Positions 25,762 through 37,089 of a stretch of DNA of 64,000 nucleotides are shown piece by piece. The notes below the pieces were generated by a model. It had not been told where the DNA came from. It did not search any database and saw nothing but the letters and a program-made list of their open reading frames with translations. This DNA is from Neovahlkampfia damariscottae (Eukaryota > Heterolobosea > Selenaionea > Neovahlkampfiida > Neovahlkampfiidae), in the NCBI GenBank assembly GCA_016618085.1, contig JABLTG010000003.1:62001-126000 (forward strand), in the 5' to 3' direction. Within the stretch, counting starts at the first letter, position 1. Each line of letters starts with the position of its first letter. The position numbers and the translations under genes were made by a program.

Positions 25762-25887
25762 TCTTCTAGCTGTAGTCTCTATAAAAATTTAGTTTTGAAA
25801 ACGAACAAATTGATTGGACAAAAAAATTTAAATATCTGCGGAGAATAAATAACCAATCACTTTGTTGAAAAATCTCCAACAACAATT
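25762..25887. promoter_or_regulatory. Divergent promoter of uS10 and OSTC with two CCAAT boxes
   Basis: Only 126 bp separate the two start codons. ATTGG at 25813-25817 (CCAAT on the minus strand, 52 bp from uS10) and CCAAT at 25853-25857 (31 bp from OSTC) each point toward one gene. No canonical TATA box stands out, although the spacer is AT-rich. Confidence 0.55.
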
Positions 25888-26492
25888 ATGGATCCATTTC
25901 AACCGTTATTTAGAGCTGTTTTTTCAGTATTACAAGTACCAAGAATAAATTTACCTGTAATTATACCATCTACATCAATATCAAAATGGTCTGTTTTTAT
26001 AATCGTTATGGTTTCTTATTTCTTTTTCATGAGGTTAAGATTTCTTTAAAGTTTTAATTTTTTTAAAAGCGGAATTGTATATGATATGGTTTGAATTATA
26101 AAAAAAAATTAAATAATTTTAAAAAGATTAATGAACCTCCTGTAAGTTGTTGAAAAAAAAAAAAGTTAAATTTTTAAAGGCAATTGGTAGTGTTATGGAC
26201 CAAGCAACAGGAAAACAAAAACCACAAGCAATTATGGAATATCGTTTGAATGGCCAATATATGGTAAAAAAAAATTGTTAAAAAAAAAAATTAGATTGAA
26301 GGTTTCACAGCTGGATTTTTATTTGTTGCAGGAGCAACAGGTTTTATATTATTAAATCTAATTACTGAAAAAAACTTTGAATTATGGCAAAGAAGAGTTC
26401 TTATGGGCGTTGGAATTGGTTGTGTTGTACTTTCATACAACGTTTTAATAATGTTTTTAAAAATGAAAGTCCCAGGTTATTTAAACAGATAA
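25888..26492 (+). CDS. OSTC: Oligosaccharyltransferase complex subunit OSTC
   Basis: Five small exons separated by four introns of about 31-38 nt encode about 153 residues. It is easily missed because no exon is long. Conceptual splicing gives GIVYDM-INEPP-AIGSVMD, then YRLNGQYM-IEGFTAGFLF, and ends MKVPGYLNR. Human OSTC has GGIIYDVIVEPPSVGSMTD, YRVNGQYIMEG and MKLPGYLMG at the same places. Three hydrophobic helices fit the ER-membrane family. The protein helps oligosaccharyltransferase act at the translocon during N-glycosylation. Convergent with the next gene, 66 bp apart. Confidence 0.93.
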
Positions 26493-26558
26493 AAAATTTT
26501 AATCTATAAATTTTTGTTACTAATGAAAAAAAAAATTAAAAAATGTTAAATTTTAAAC

Positions 26559-27269
26559 TTACAATTTTTTATGCCAAGCAACTGCTCTAATAGTATTTTC
26601 TAATCTGCGATGAAGTTGTCTTCTTTTTGATCTTCTTGCTCTTCTTTGCATTCTTTGTTTTTTAGTAAGAAAAATGTGATTTTCAGCGTCATCTGCAAAT
26701 TTATCAACTTCTTCAACATATTCCAATAATTTTAACGAATTTTCTGGAAAGACTTCATAGAATTCATCATTGCCAAAATCTTGATACTTTGGATTTTCAA
26801 GGTCAAATTTTTCTAATTGTCTAATTTGAGCAGTTGTTGGTTCTGGATCCGGTAAAGCATATTGTTGTTCAAGAAAAGTTTCATAATTTGAATGAACTGC
26901 AACAAATGAAGGATTACCTCCTTTTCTTCCTTGTTTTCTACCTGGATCTAAATTTTCTTGCATTGTATCAAGTTGTTCAGTTAAAACTTTTCTTTCTTCT
27001 GTGTCGTATTTTGAGTAAAAATTTTTTGGGTTTGTTTCACGTAAAATGTCTTTTAACAAATCACTACCATTTGGTTCTTCGTATATTTTTTTCATATACA
27101 AGTTATCTCTGTGAAATTGTTGAATTTGTTTTTCTTTATAAACTGTGTCAAAAATTTCTGCTTCTGTTCTTCTTAACTGATCCAAGTCAAATTTTTTTTG
27201 TTGTAATTTTTTTGTGGAATAGTTTATTTGTTGTTGTATTTTTTTACATAGAAACAAACTTCTATTCAT
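26559..27269 (-). CDS. Probable mitochondrial protein, very basic C-terminus
   Basis: Single exon, 236 residues. The N-terminus (MNRSLFLCKKIQQQINYSTK) is basic and lacks acidic residues, like a mitochondrial presequence. The middle is helical and charged; the C-terminus is strongly basic (KKQRMQRRARRSKRRQLHRR), like RNA-binding ribosomal proteins. I do not recognise a specific family; a mitochondrial ribosomal protein is my best guess. CCAAT lies at 27308-27312, 39 bp upstream. Confidence 0.6.
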   Translation of the reverse strand: MNRSLFLCKKIQQQINYSTKKLQQKKFDLDQLRRTEAEIFDTVYKEKQIQQFHRDNLYMKKIYEEPNGSDLLKDILRETNPKNFYSKYDTEERKVLTEQLDTMQENLDPGRKQGRKGGNPSFVAVHSNYETFLEQQYALPDPEPTTAQIRQLEKFDLENPKYQDFGNDEFYEVFPENSLKLLEYVEEVDKFADDAENHIFLTKKQRMQRRARRSKRRQLHRRLENTIRAVAWHKKL

Positions 27270-27560
27270 CTTGACTCTAATTTTTGTTTTTACTCAAAAA
27301 AAATTGACCAATGATTTTGTTGCTGGAAAGAATAATAATAAAATAATTAACCATATAAAAAAAAACAAGTATATTTGAGAGTGTTCACATAGAAAAAAAT
27401 TTTAATTGATTTGTCTTACAGATTACAATTAATTTTTTTGCATTTTAAGTCTCAATTTTAAACAGATTTGAATTGTTTTGAATCACTAATGAATCAATTC
27501 ATCAACACCACAGAAAAATAAAAAAAATCCTGTGCGATTTGATTGGTTATTTGTTGAATC

Positions 27561-28448
27561 ATGTCTGCAACAGAGGTTGAAAGAATTTTGAACTATTTAC
27601 TTTTATTTTTTTATTCAATCACATGTATCATAATCATCTTAACACAAGTGTTCAATTCACAACATCGCTCATATCTCAACTATACATTTGGTTTTTTTTT
27701 ATTTACTTCGTCACTATCAAGGTTTTTCGAAATATTGTCAAAAATATTGCAAAAAGTTATTTGGAATGATCCAAAATACACCCCTTTGATACAGTTATTT
27801 CCAGATGTGAATTACTTGCTGCTAATTTCGGCTGTTTTGATGTTGTCTCTTTATTGGTATGAAATATATAAAGAGATTAGATTCAAATATGAATTAGAAA
27901 GGAATTTAGATTTTTGTTTTTATCTGAAACTTTTATCATTTTTCTTAATTATACAAATTATTTTTTCAAGCTCAATTATCATCACAAATGTTATTTTATT
28001 CCATTATAAACAACACTTAAATGTTTCATATTTATATCACTATATTATCACATGCGGTATTTTTCCAACTTTTTTATTTTTATTTTCATTTTCCTTTATT
28101 ATTATTTTTTTCACATTAATTTTTGAAATTGTATCCATGAAAGAAACGGCATTATTATATGAAAAATTAAAAAGGGTTATCTTTTTTTTATCATTAATTT
28201 TAAAATAGATTGGATTTTGTTGCTTGTTCAGTTTTTTTTGGTTATTTATTGGTTCAGTCTTCAAAATTTTTTTAATTGTTCCTGTAATTCAAAGATTTGA
28301 ATATGTTTTTGTTTTTCAATTTTGTTATTACATGATATTTGAATTTGGTATTATTTATTTCATTTGTTTTGTTTTGATGATAAAAATTGATATCACAGAT
28401 GTTATTGAAACAAATGAACCTAAAACATCAGAAATATTCATTGAATAA
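27561..28448 (+). CDS. Seven-TM protein, possibly THH1/TOM1/TOM3-like
   Basis: Two exons (27561-28175 and 28209-28448; intron 33 nt) give 284 residues with about seven hydrophobic helices. The segment LISAVLMLSLYWYEIYKEIR recalls the plant TOM1/THH1 signature (STYTLLVLFWAEIYHQAR), and the overall size and helix count agree. TOM1-family proteins are GPCR-like membrane proteins; their function outside plants is not settled. The assignment is moderate. ATTGG lies at 27542-27546, 15 bp upstream. The stop is embedded in an AATAAA. Confidence 0.55.
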
Positions 28449-28771
28449 AAAAAAAGAGGAATTTATTCAAAATAGTTTATTGATCAACAAAATTAGTATT
28501 GAAATCAAGTAGCCTTTCTTGATGAAATGATTAAAGAAGGAAAATATAAAATATTTGAAAATCAAACGAACAGGTTGAATGTTAAATTTGATATTTATTG
28601 ATGAATCAAAATAAAATGTATTTTTTATTCAATTGTTTTTTCTTCATTTTCTAATTCTTGTTTATTGTTGACCATGAAAAAAATTGATCAAGAAATTTCA
28701 ATTAAATGTTCAATGGAATTCAAGTTGAAACAAATTTACTTTGTATAACTAAAAATCCACAAGGAACAAAA
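28449..28771. other. Spacer of 323 bp between convergent genes
   Basis: AT-rich, with no reading frame, RNA gene or repeat that I can support. The poly(A) signal of the upstream gene lies at its left edge. Confidence 0.5.
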
Positions 28772-29560
28772 TTATTTGAATTTGAAGTTTAAGTCATTTA
28801 ATATTCCAATTTTTTTGTCTAAAATTGTGAAGTACATTCTCTGTTTCAAGAAATAAACATCAATATCATTTTTCAATTCGTTCGAAATAATTTTGAACAT
28901 TGAAGGATGGGTTTTCATGGCAATCATAACTATTTCTTTGTCATTCCTAAATTTTTCATCTGCATATTCTAAAGACCAACCTTTATAAGCAACAGCTTCT
29001 TTGACTATTTTCTTATTTGCTTTAATATGAATAGGAGCATGTTGTAAAGCAAACCCTGTCATTTTAACAATTTTAAGAACAAAAACTTCATCATTAAACA
29101 TTATTCTGTTCATGAATCTTATTGATGTCGGAGAAAACTCAAGAGCAGCCTTCAAAATTTCTTCATCTTTAAACATACTTTGTGGCAAATACTTCAACGC
29201 ATTTCTTGATTTTTTAACAGCCTCAATGGCAATATCTCGATGTTGAAATATAAAATTCTCATTTACAAAAGAAATTGAATCTCCATTTTGTTTCACTGCA
29301 GTGAGAACTACATCATGATTTTTTTTCATTTTTGGTGAAGCATACTTAAGTGCATAACCATCATTAGATACAGCTGCCATAACTATTTCTTTATCATTTC
29401 TCATCTCTTGAGTCGCGTAATATAGGTCAGAACCTCTTTCAAGTAATCTTTCAATTGTTTTTTCTTTGTCAGTGTAGAAATCTTCATATTCGTCATTTTC
29501 TTCTTTATAATCTTTCATAGTATAATATTCTTTAATTTGTTTATTTTTTTTTTTGCTCAT
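28772..29560 (-). CDS. DUF4116 repeat protein
   Basis: Single exon, 262 residues. From about residue 55, at least four units of about 46 residues repeat the DUF4116 pattern D-x-E-hydrophobic-V-x-x-A-V-x-x-x-G-x-x-L-x-[YFH]-[AV]: for example DKEIVMAAVSNDGYALKYAS, KIVKEAVAYKGWSLEYADE and KEIVMIAMKTHPSMF. The domain is common in protists and giant viruses and probably forms an alpha-solenoid; its function is unknown. The acidic N-terminus (about 15-45) is probably disordered. It shares a 48-bp divergent promoter with the DUF3592 gene. Confidence 0.85.
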   Translation of the reverse strand: MSKKKNKQIKEYYTMKDYKEENDEYEDFYTDKEKTIERLLERGSDLYYATQEMRNDKEIVMAAVSNDGYALKYASPKMKKNHDVVLTAVKQNGDSISFVNENFIFQHRDIAIEAVKKSRNALKYLPQSMFKDEEILKAALEFSPTSIRFMNRIMFNDEVFVLKIVKMTGFALQHAPIHIKANKKIVKEAVAYKGWSLEYADEKFRNDKEIVMIAMKTHPSMFKIISNELKNDIDVYFLKQRMYFTILDKKIGILNDLNFKFK

Positions 29561-29608
29561 GCTTTTTTGTTGTTGTAAAATTGAGTGTGGTTGATTGGTT
29601 CTTCAAAA
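29561..29608. promoter_or_regulatory. Minimal 48-bp divergent promoter with a single ATTGG
   Basis: The DUF4116 and DUF3592 start codons are only 48 bp apart. The space holds one ATTGG at 29594-29598, part of GTTGATTGGTTC. If both genes are active, this is one of the smallest bidirectional promoters in the window. Confidence 0.4.
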
Positions 29609-30316
29609 ATGAACCAATCATCCAAGTTATTACTGAAGAAGAGGAAGTTAGTTTTGAAGAAGAAAAATTTTTCGATATCATTATCAACTTTAATATCACT
29701 TCCATTGAATTATTTTCTGATCAAAAATGGACCACTGAAGATTTATAGAACCTACTCAACTATTCAGTTAAATGGAAGAAGTAGCGAAAATTGGCCGATT
29801 TCAGTGGGTGAAATTGTAAAAAAAGGTGAAATAGAAGAAAAGAATAATTTGTTTAAACCTATAATTGAGTACAAATACTCAATAGGTGAAAGACATTTCA
29901 CTGGAAAAACATTATTTTTTTCTTTGCCAGAGTACACCAAAAATAACGAAAAATTGAAAGAAATTCTGAAAAAATATGAACATAAAAACCAAATTTTTGT
30001 CAGATTCAATCCTAAAAATCCATCAGAATCGATATTAGAACCAGGAAATCATTTTGAAAATGAAAACCTTTCATTGTTGATTAAGCATCAAATATTTTGG
30101 ATTATAACAATAATATCAATCAATTTGCTCATTTTTATCTTCATAACCAACAAAATAGAACTTTCAAAAAAACAAAAAAAAAAAGAAAACAAAGAATTAC
30201 TTGAGTACAAAAAATATGAAAGAAAAAGAATGTTTGAAAATATATTTTTAAGAAAATATGATCCTGCGATACCACCTCCTCCAACATCAAATCCACCGGA
30301 AAAACCAAAAAATTAA
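29609..30316 (+). CDS. DUF3592-domain membrane protein
   Basis: Single exon, 235 residues from the first in-frame ATG. The N-terminus is very basic with one hydrophobic stretch. The middle matches DUF3592 (SENWPISVGEIVKKGEI, then KPIIEYKYSIGERHFTG, then FVRFNPKNPSESILEPG). A second TM helix follows (about 160-180), then a Lys/Glu helix and a Pro-rich tail (PAIPPPPTSNPPEKP). DUF3592 proteins are membrane proteins of unknown function. The gene ends 24 bp from the convergent RMDN gene. Confidence 0.75.
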   Translation: MNQSSKLLLKKRKLVLKKKNFSISLSTLISLPLNYFLIKNGPLKIYRTYSTIQLNGRSSENWPISVGEIVKKGEIEEKNNLFKPIIEYKYSIGERHFTGKTLFFSLPEYTKNNEKLKEILKKYEHKNQIFVRFNPKNPSESILEPGNHFENENLSLLIKHQIFWIITIISINLLIFIFITNKIELSKKQKKKENKELLEYKKYERKRMFENIFLRKYDPAIPPPPTSNPPEKPKN

Positions 30317-30340
30317 CAACAAAAAAACGTTTAATTTTTT

Positions 30341-31184
30341 TTACCACCAAGATGAACTGCATTGTTTCAATTTTTTTTCAGCTTCTTCATGTTCTTCTTT
30401 ATCTAATTGACTTGAAACTTTTTCTTTAATGGCAAGAGCATACCTATTTAAGAACTTTGTTAAAACAACTTTTCACACCATTTTTTAGCTTCTTCATATT
30501 CTCCTTTTGCATAATAACAATCTCCACAATAAGTTTTATTTCTAATTCTAAGATTTGCATATTGATTTCCATTTTCTGGTGAATTTAAAATTTCTTCAAC
30601 TTTTTTACAAAAATCAATTGCTTCATCATAAGTGGAAGAAGGTGGTTTTTCAAAGAATGTTGCAGCTAAAGTTCTTTGAATTGTACCTAAATTAGCAACA
30701 CCGAAACACCTTTAAAAAGTCAGTTTTGGCTTATTCCCACCATTTAGCAATACAAAAACATGTTGTTGCATCTTTAGGTGATAATGAAAGAGCTTTGTCT
30801 AAATTTTCTCTGATAATATAACCTGATTTAATTCTTTCATTTGTTCCTTCAAAATCACTTGAAATTGCTGTTGTGATTGCGTACCATTTGCTTTTGAAAA
30901 ATTTAGTTTTTTTCTACATTATTTTACTATCCAGCATAATGGTCTTTATCTAATTCAATACATTTTTTAGCATGTGTTTGTCCTTCTTTTAAATGTTCAT
31001 ATTTCTTTTTTTTATCTGGTTCGACTTCTGATAACATGAAATGTGCTCTGGAAAGTCTCCAACGAACTTCAATGTGGTCAGCATCAGTTTCCATTGCTTT
31101 TTTGACAATATCAAATATTTCCATTCTGTCTCCTTGTGAATCAACCAAATGATCAATTTTCTTTGTAATTTCTTCTAATGACAT
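30341..31184 (-). CDS. Regulator of microtubule dynamics (RMDN/FAM82)-like TPR protein
   Basis: About four exons with short introns, about 250 residues. The start MSLEEITKKIDHLVDSQ is followed by VRWRLSRAHFMLS (human RMDN1 has VLWRLARAS). Conceptual splicing then gives KWYAITTAISSDFEG, GYIIRENLDKALSLSPKDAT and KPPSSTYDEAIDF, matching the RMDN pattern KWYAICLSDVGDYEG ... IELNPKDATSIH ... PPSSTYEKAL. These TPR proteins associate with microtubules or mitochondria in animals. It ends in SSWW then stop. Confidence 0.85.
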
Positions 31185-31342
31185 GTTACGGAAGGTATTA
31201 AATCTTTTTGATTAGTTTTTGATATTTTTAGCCAGTAGAATTTGAAAGAATCAAATATCTATTAATATTGAAATATTTTTTAATTTTTTTGAGAGTATTT
31301 AAAAACCTGTTTTGATTCATTTTCATTGGTAGTTTTATTCCA

Positions 31343-34300
31343 ATGAATTTTTCCACACAGAACGTCAAATCAGTAAGAAGAAATATTCAAATTTATATCA
31401 AAGGCGATTCGTATTTTACTGGATGACCCAAACTCTTCAACAAAACTTCGACAAGAGGCTGATTCATTTTTAATCAAATTTCAATCACTTCCTGACGCCT
31501 GGGAAATTGCCGCAAAACTCTTAATTGAAAAGGAATCAGTAAATATAAAATATAAAATTAATATTTTCAGACCATAACCGAAAAATTTTTTGCCTCTCAA
31601 ACGTTGTACCACAAAATCAACAACGACTGGGTTAGTTTGAAAGATGAACAAAAAGAGCAACTTAGAATTTTAATATTGGAATCTTTAATTAAATACTCAA
31701 CTGTCAATCAACTTTTAAAAAGGTTGAGCGTCACTTTTTCAATGTTCGTTTTATTTTCGGTTTTTTTTTTATTTTTTTTTAATTTTTTTTCAGATTTCAG
31801 AAATTGAGAAATTGAAAGATATTTTCGAATTCTTTTCATTGAAAAATACTCAAATGAACATAAAATCACATTTAAAACCAGAAAAATATGAGTTGGATGT
31901 TAGAAATTCAGTATTAGAATGGATTACAGTTTTACCTGAACAAATTGATTCATGCAATCTCATACAAGCAAAAAAGTAAAAAAAAACAATTTAATCAACT
32001 AAAAACAAGGGCACAAATTCATAAAATTTTAAACCAGCAACAAATTCAAATTCTTCAATATCTTTTGAATTATTTAAGTTCAACTGAAAACAATTTGTTA
32101 AAGAACAAAGCACTAAAAGGTTTAAGATCTTGGACTGAACTTGGAATTCCACTTGAGTAATTCATTTCATTTTTTATAATTATTTTTTTTTTCAGATTGG
32201 TTTATAGTGAACAAGGAATTATTTTGACACTTTTTGAATGTTTGAAGGATCGTTCATTATTCATTGAAACATCTTTATTATTGGATGATATTCTAACATT
32301 ACACCCAAATACAAAATACAATGATGTTTTATTATCTTATATGAAGAGATTGATTGAGTTTGCAAGTTTATATCAACATTGTCTTGAAAGTAAACAGTAG
32401 GAAAATTTTTAACATTTTCTGTAGAAAGAGATGATGAAATTGCTTATTTTTTTGTCAGTTTAATCTCTTCGTTTGGTGAAACACAATATAAATTGATGTC
32501 TGATAATGATACAATTGGATTGAAATATATCGAGTTTTTGTTATATCTTACACAACATCCAAGCAAAAAGATATCAAAATTGACATTTGATTTTTGGTTT
32601 GTTTTTCAACAATCACTTGAAACACAACAACAAAAAGAGAAATATAAAAAGATCATTATTCAATTCATTCAAATAGTTTTAAAGCAGATTCAATATGAAA
32701 ATGATGATTTAGATGAAGAAGATGATGATTTAGATGATTATAGATATTATGCTTGTGATACTTTATTAGCATCTTTCAATATTCTATTTGATAATTATTT
32801 CAAATTACTTGAATCTATTTTAACGCAATGTTTGAATAACTGGAATGTCAACAAGGATTATAAGCAATTAGAAGCAATTTTCGTTGCTCTTTATGCAGTT
32901 TCTGATTCAGCAAAAGACAGAAATCATTTGAAATCGTTGAACATAATTTTTCAAATATTACCAAAAATCCCAAATGAAATTCATTTGAGTAAATCAATAA
33001 TCAAGTTCATTGGATCATATTCTGATTATATTGTCACATTAGATCCAAATTTTAATTCATGGTGCATTCAATTTTGTTTAAGTTTAATTTGCAACAAAAG
33101 TATCAATCAATCAGTTTCAAAAATCGCTGGAAAGGTATTTGTGCAACTCTGTGAATCATCAGCAACCATACATAATGAAGATTTAGTTAAAAATCTAGTC
33201 AATGGATGTAAAGAGAATATTTCATCATTATCAGTATTTTTTTCTATTTTTTTCTTATCTTTTCAACAGAATGATTTGATTTTATTAATTTATGAAGGAT
33301 TATCATATCAAATTAATTCAATTCAAAAAAATCAAAAATTACAATTTGAAATGTTAAATTTAATTCTATTCCCAATTTCAAAAAATGTTGAAATGATGTT
33401 CAATCAAAAGAATTCAGAAAATTCAATCATTTTTTTGATTGAATGTTTTAAAATGTCTCTAACCGGTTTTGATGGTGGAATTGAACAAATTCCATTATCA
33501 AGTATTTTAACACAGATTTGGCCTCTTTTTGAAAAGATTTTTGTGAATTACTCACAAAATGAGAATTTAATTCACGTAAGTATTTCAATTAGAATCTTTA
33601 ACTCTTTTTTTTCAGATACTGTGTGAGCTCATTTCAATGATTATTGTTTCCATTGGAAATACAAAAGCAAATGAAATTTTTCTCAACCAAATTTTTGAAT
33701 TCTTGATTTATTTCTATGAGAATTTTTCATATCACTTCTTATTAAACACATTGAAATTATTCATTGAACCAGAAGAGAAAAACTGTTTAATGAATGATAA
33801 ATTTATTTTGAAATATCAAAGAATTCTTTTGAAATCTTATGTTTACATTTCAAAAAATGATGGAAAATTAGGAGATTTATTGAATTCATTCTTTAAATTT
33901 TTAGAAAGAATTGGTGAATTTCATCCTTATTTACTCATCAATAAAGAAAGTGAAAAAATATTTGAGTTATGTTTTTTGTTTATTGATTATCAAGAAAATC
34001 AAAATTTAACAAATTCAATTTACTTATTTTTAAAAATATTTTTAAGAAATTCAAAGAATTTATCAAAAGAAAAATTGGACGAAACTGTATTACAGTTTTC
34101 TGGTAAATTGATTGAATCAATATTAGTTGGAATTGTTGAAAGGGATTCTATTAACAGCAGGGAATTAATTAATATTATTGATATTTATAATACAAAATAT
34201 CCAATGCTTTTAAGGACTCATCTTTGGAATTTTTTTTTGAATCCAAATCATCAAAGGATTAAAAAATTGACAAAAACTAGAATTGAAATTTTTGTGAAAA

Positions 34301-34383
34301 CTATTTTGAAGAATAGAGGAATTTCAAAATTAAGAAAAGAGTTTAATCAATTAAAACTAGAAATCATTTCAAATTCATTGTAA
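31343..34383 (+). CDS. TNPO3: Transportin-3/importin-13-type karyopherin
   Basis: About eight exons (introns mostly 29-45 nt, one longer near 31724-31793) encode about 915 residues, near the 923 of human TNPO3. The N-terminal repeat fits: AIRILLDDPNSSTKLRQEAD, FQSLPDAWEIAAKLL, FFASQTLYHKINNDW (compare HAWEISDQLL, YFAAQTMKMKIQ). The rest is HEAT-repeat helix pairs with an acidic loop at about 32704-32740. TNPO3/Mtr10 imports SR splicing factors, fitting an intron-rich genome, though the cargo here is inferred. CCAAT/ATTGG motifs lie at 31325-31329 and over the ATG. Confidence 0.85.
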
Positions 34384-34505
34384 TAAAGTTTCATTTTTCA
34401 AAAATCTGCTCAGGAATACCCCAGTCGTATATTGTATTTATCTTCTCTGTTTTTTTGATCAATCATAGTTAATTTGAAAATTAAAGTTTATTTTGTCAAC
34501 TTGTC

Positions 34506-35340
34506 TTATAATTTTTGTGTTGGAAATAATCTTTTAACATTTTTCTTATTTTGAAATACAACAGCATCAGATTCAAGTGTATCAACAATAGGTCTCATTG
34601 TTTTCAATAATAATTCTTGAGCCTTCATTGTTGGTTCTTTATCATACATATCAAATCTTGTATCAAAAGCATCAATCCATTCCTCAGGAATATGAACATG
34701 CTTTTCAGTTATATAATTAAAAACTTCATCTGCAAATTTAACTAAATCAATATTCTTTTCATAATTTGGTTGTAATCCTTTTCCAAAATTTTCAGCACAA
34801 AGAATCAAATGTAATTCAGGTTTTTTGTTTGTTAATGTGATCACTTTCGCATTTGTATCCATTTTCACCCAAAACTCAAAGTCTTTTTGATTCTCTAATT
34901 GTAGTGAATTTATTGGTAATCTTAATGTTGCAAGTTGACCTGAAGATACATAACCAGAATTGTAAATTTCAAAAATTATGGCATCATTTTCATATGGAAA
35001 AAGAGCAAATCTACCATTCCAAATTGGTTCTGTTGAGTTGGAAACTTTCTAAAGTTATTGTTAATTTTTTCTTTTTTTTTTTTACTTTTGTTTGGTGGTA
35101 TTCTTTGACACCATATTTTTCTTTTGGATCTGAAAAATTATTTTTTGTTGATTCCAAATAGCAAACACAGTACTTATGAAAATGTCAATAAAACATAAAA
35201 ATCCTCACTGGATTCAATTTTTGAAGTAAATCACTTCTTGGGAGCTCCATTGCTCCAACAACTGATAAAGACAGTCTTTTTCTTTCTTGATCTTCTTGTT
35301 CTTCATAATCTTCATTTGCTTGTTTTGCATACCTTGGCAT
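34506..35340 (-). CDS. C2-domain protein
   Basis: Three exons (introns 36 and 37 nt) give 253 residues. After a charged N-terminus (MPRYAKQANEDYEEQEDQER) a C2 domain reads LSLSVVGAMELPRSD, NPYCVCYLES, EYHQTKKVSNSTEPIWNGRF, FEIYNSGYVSSG. This has the typical DPY(C/V) and T....NP.WN places, although the first Asp is Asn and the second loop lacks the usual DxD, so calcium binding is doubtful. The helical C-terminal 110 residues are not recognised. It could serve membrane targeting. Confidence 0.75.
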
Positions 35341-35459
35341 GACTCAGTTTTTTCAAGAAAGACGTTTGGAAAACTGACCAATTGAAAACTTTTTTAAAAT
35401 TTTCCAAAAAGTGAAGAAATCAATCATGACCACAAACCCAATTATCCAAAACCTCAAAC

Positions 35460-35933
35460 ATGTCAAAAATAACGGAATATTTTAAAAGAAATCACAAAGT
35501 TATCAAAATTTTATTTATTGTTTTGTTTATTCAGAATTTGATGACATGTTTGTTAATTATGGTGAGATTTTAAACAAACTAACTTCTTGAAAAGGTTATA
35601 CCTATATTTTTCGCTCTTTTGATTGATTTTAAAATTTCAATTTTTTTCTTGTCTTCAAGTATTGCTTTGGGATTTGTTTTGATAATTTGGAGTTTTTTTG
35701 GTTTCATTTTTGGAAAATTGGTTCTATTTAGTTCATTACCTGTTTTTTTAATGGTTATTTTTCATGGGTTTGTTCTTTCAGTTTTAAGTTACAAATATCC
35801 TTATTTTTTATTTATTTCAATTTGTGAAGTAAGCAAAAAATTATTTTCCAATTTCAAAGTTTCACTTGAGTTTTCATTGTTTCACTATTCCATTTTTAAT
35901 TTTCTTTTTGAAAAAAAAAGTTGTCCAAAATAG
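35460..35933 (+). CDS. Small multi-pass membrane protein, unknown
   Basis: Exons 35460-35561 and 35595-35933 (33-nt intron in frame) give 146 residues with three or four hydrophobic helices. No family is recognised. A second possible intron (GTAAGC...AAAG at about 35830-35860) would change the C-terminus, so the end is less certain. CCAAT lies 18 bp upstream. The gene is convergent with the SLC35B1-like gene, 39 bp apart. Confidence 0.5.
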
Positions 35934-35972
35934 TGATCCATAAAATAGAATAAATACTTTTTATTGAATTTC

Positions 35973-37030
35973 TCAGACCATTTCTTTTTCTTTGTCTATT
36001 TGAATTTTGATCTTTTCACCATGTTCATTTTTATCAACGAAAAAATCCAAAATGACAAAAATGAAAACAATAATAATTCCAATAATTTGTGGAATATTCA
36101 AATGATGAGAGAACCAAACAATTGATAATAGTATAGTTATCATTTTTCGAGTTGTTGTCACCACTGAAGTAAATAAGTTACCAAAATGAACAATTGAGTA
36201 ATATATGAGTTCTTGTCCTATTGTCATTAACGTTAGGAATATGAATGTATCGAAAATGATGTGGGGATACTTCACAAAAAATAAAAACCCAGATATGAAT
36301 TGAGAAGTAATCAATGCACCGATAAAAGCGTATCCTATTGAGAATAAATTCATATACAGGAGAAAATGATGGACATTCGGATTTTCCACTTTTCCTTGGA
36401 ATCCAGCAACCAATCCATCACAAATCAATGAACCAATCAACATCAAAAATCCTACAACTTTCGTTTCTTTTTTTTCTTTTTTTTTTACATCTAAAGAATA
36501 AATCATGAATATTATTGTTCCTGCACATATAAAAACTATTGTCAGAAACTTTTTGATGGAGTATTTTTTTTTTCCAATCAAAATATTCGCCAACAAAATC
36601 GGTATTGGTTTGCATGATTTTATAACTACAGTTGGAAGATAACCTATAAAAAGAACAGATGAAGATGACAAAGCATTCGCTAAGAATCTAAAAAAAGAAG
36701 CAATTCCAAGTAATTTCAATGATTCATTTTCAATATCAAGTTTCTCTTCCAATTTAATTTTTACATGATTTTCTAAGTTTTTTGTGAACTAATTTAAATG
36801 TTTACTGATTAAAGAATACAAAGATACTGTAGTTGAAACTAAAAATACAACAAACAAAGGAGATGTGAAAATTTCTTTTTCCAATTCTTGTGTATTTGAA
36901 ATGTATTTCACCGTCAAACTGTTTTTTTTAGTTTCATTTTTTTTCAATACATTTTTTCACCGTACATAGCAACTAATATAAATACTACATAAATTCCAAA
37001 AATATTGGCAACAACCGACAAAAACTTCAT
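35973..37030 (-). CDS. SLC35B1: SLC35B1-type ER nucleotide-sugar/ATP transporter
   Basis: Three exons (introns about 31 and 39 nt) give about 329 residues (human SLC35B1 322). Exon 1 reads MKFLSVVANIFGIYVVFILV then MYGEK (human ...YYGILQEKI). The core has GYLPTVVIKSCKPIPILL, IGKKKYSIKKFLTIVFICAG and FTSVVTTTRKMITILLSI, matching YPTQVLGKSCKPIPVML, LKKKYPLAKYLCVL and CSIITTTRKFFTIL. About ten TM helices. The family is the UAA transporters; human SLC35B1 moves ATP into the ER. Together with OSTC it points to an active secretory pathway. ATTGG lies at 37050-37054. Confidence 0.9.
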
Positions 37031-37089
37031 CAAAAAAAAAAAGAATCCAATTGGTCAAACAATTGTCTTTTATTCAAGTAAAAGTTTAA

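Noticed and set aside
26834-27274. 146-codon plus-strand frame
   Set aside because: Antisense to the probable mitochondrial protein; Phe/Leu-rich as expected from the reverse of a charged helix.
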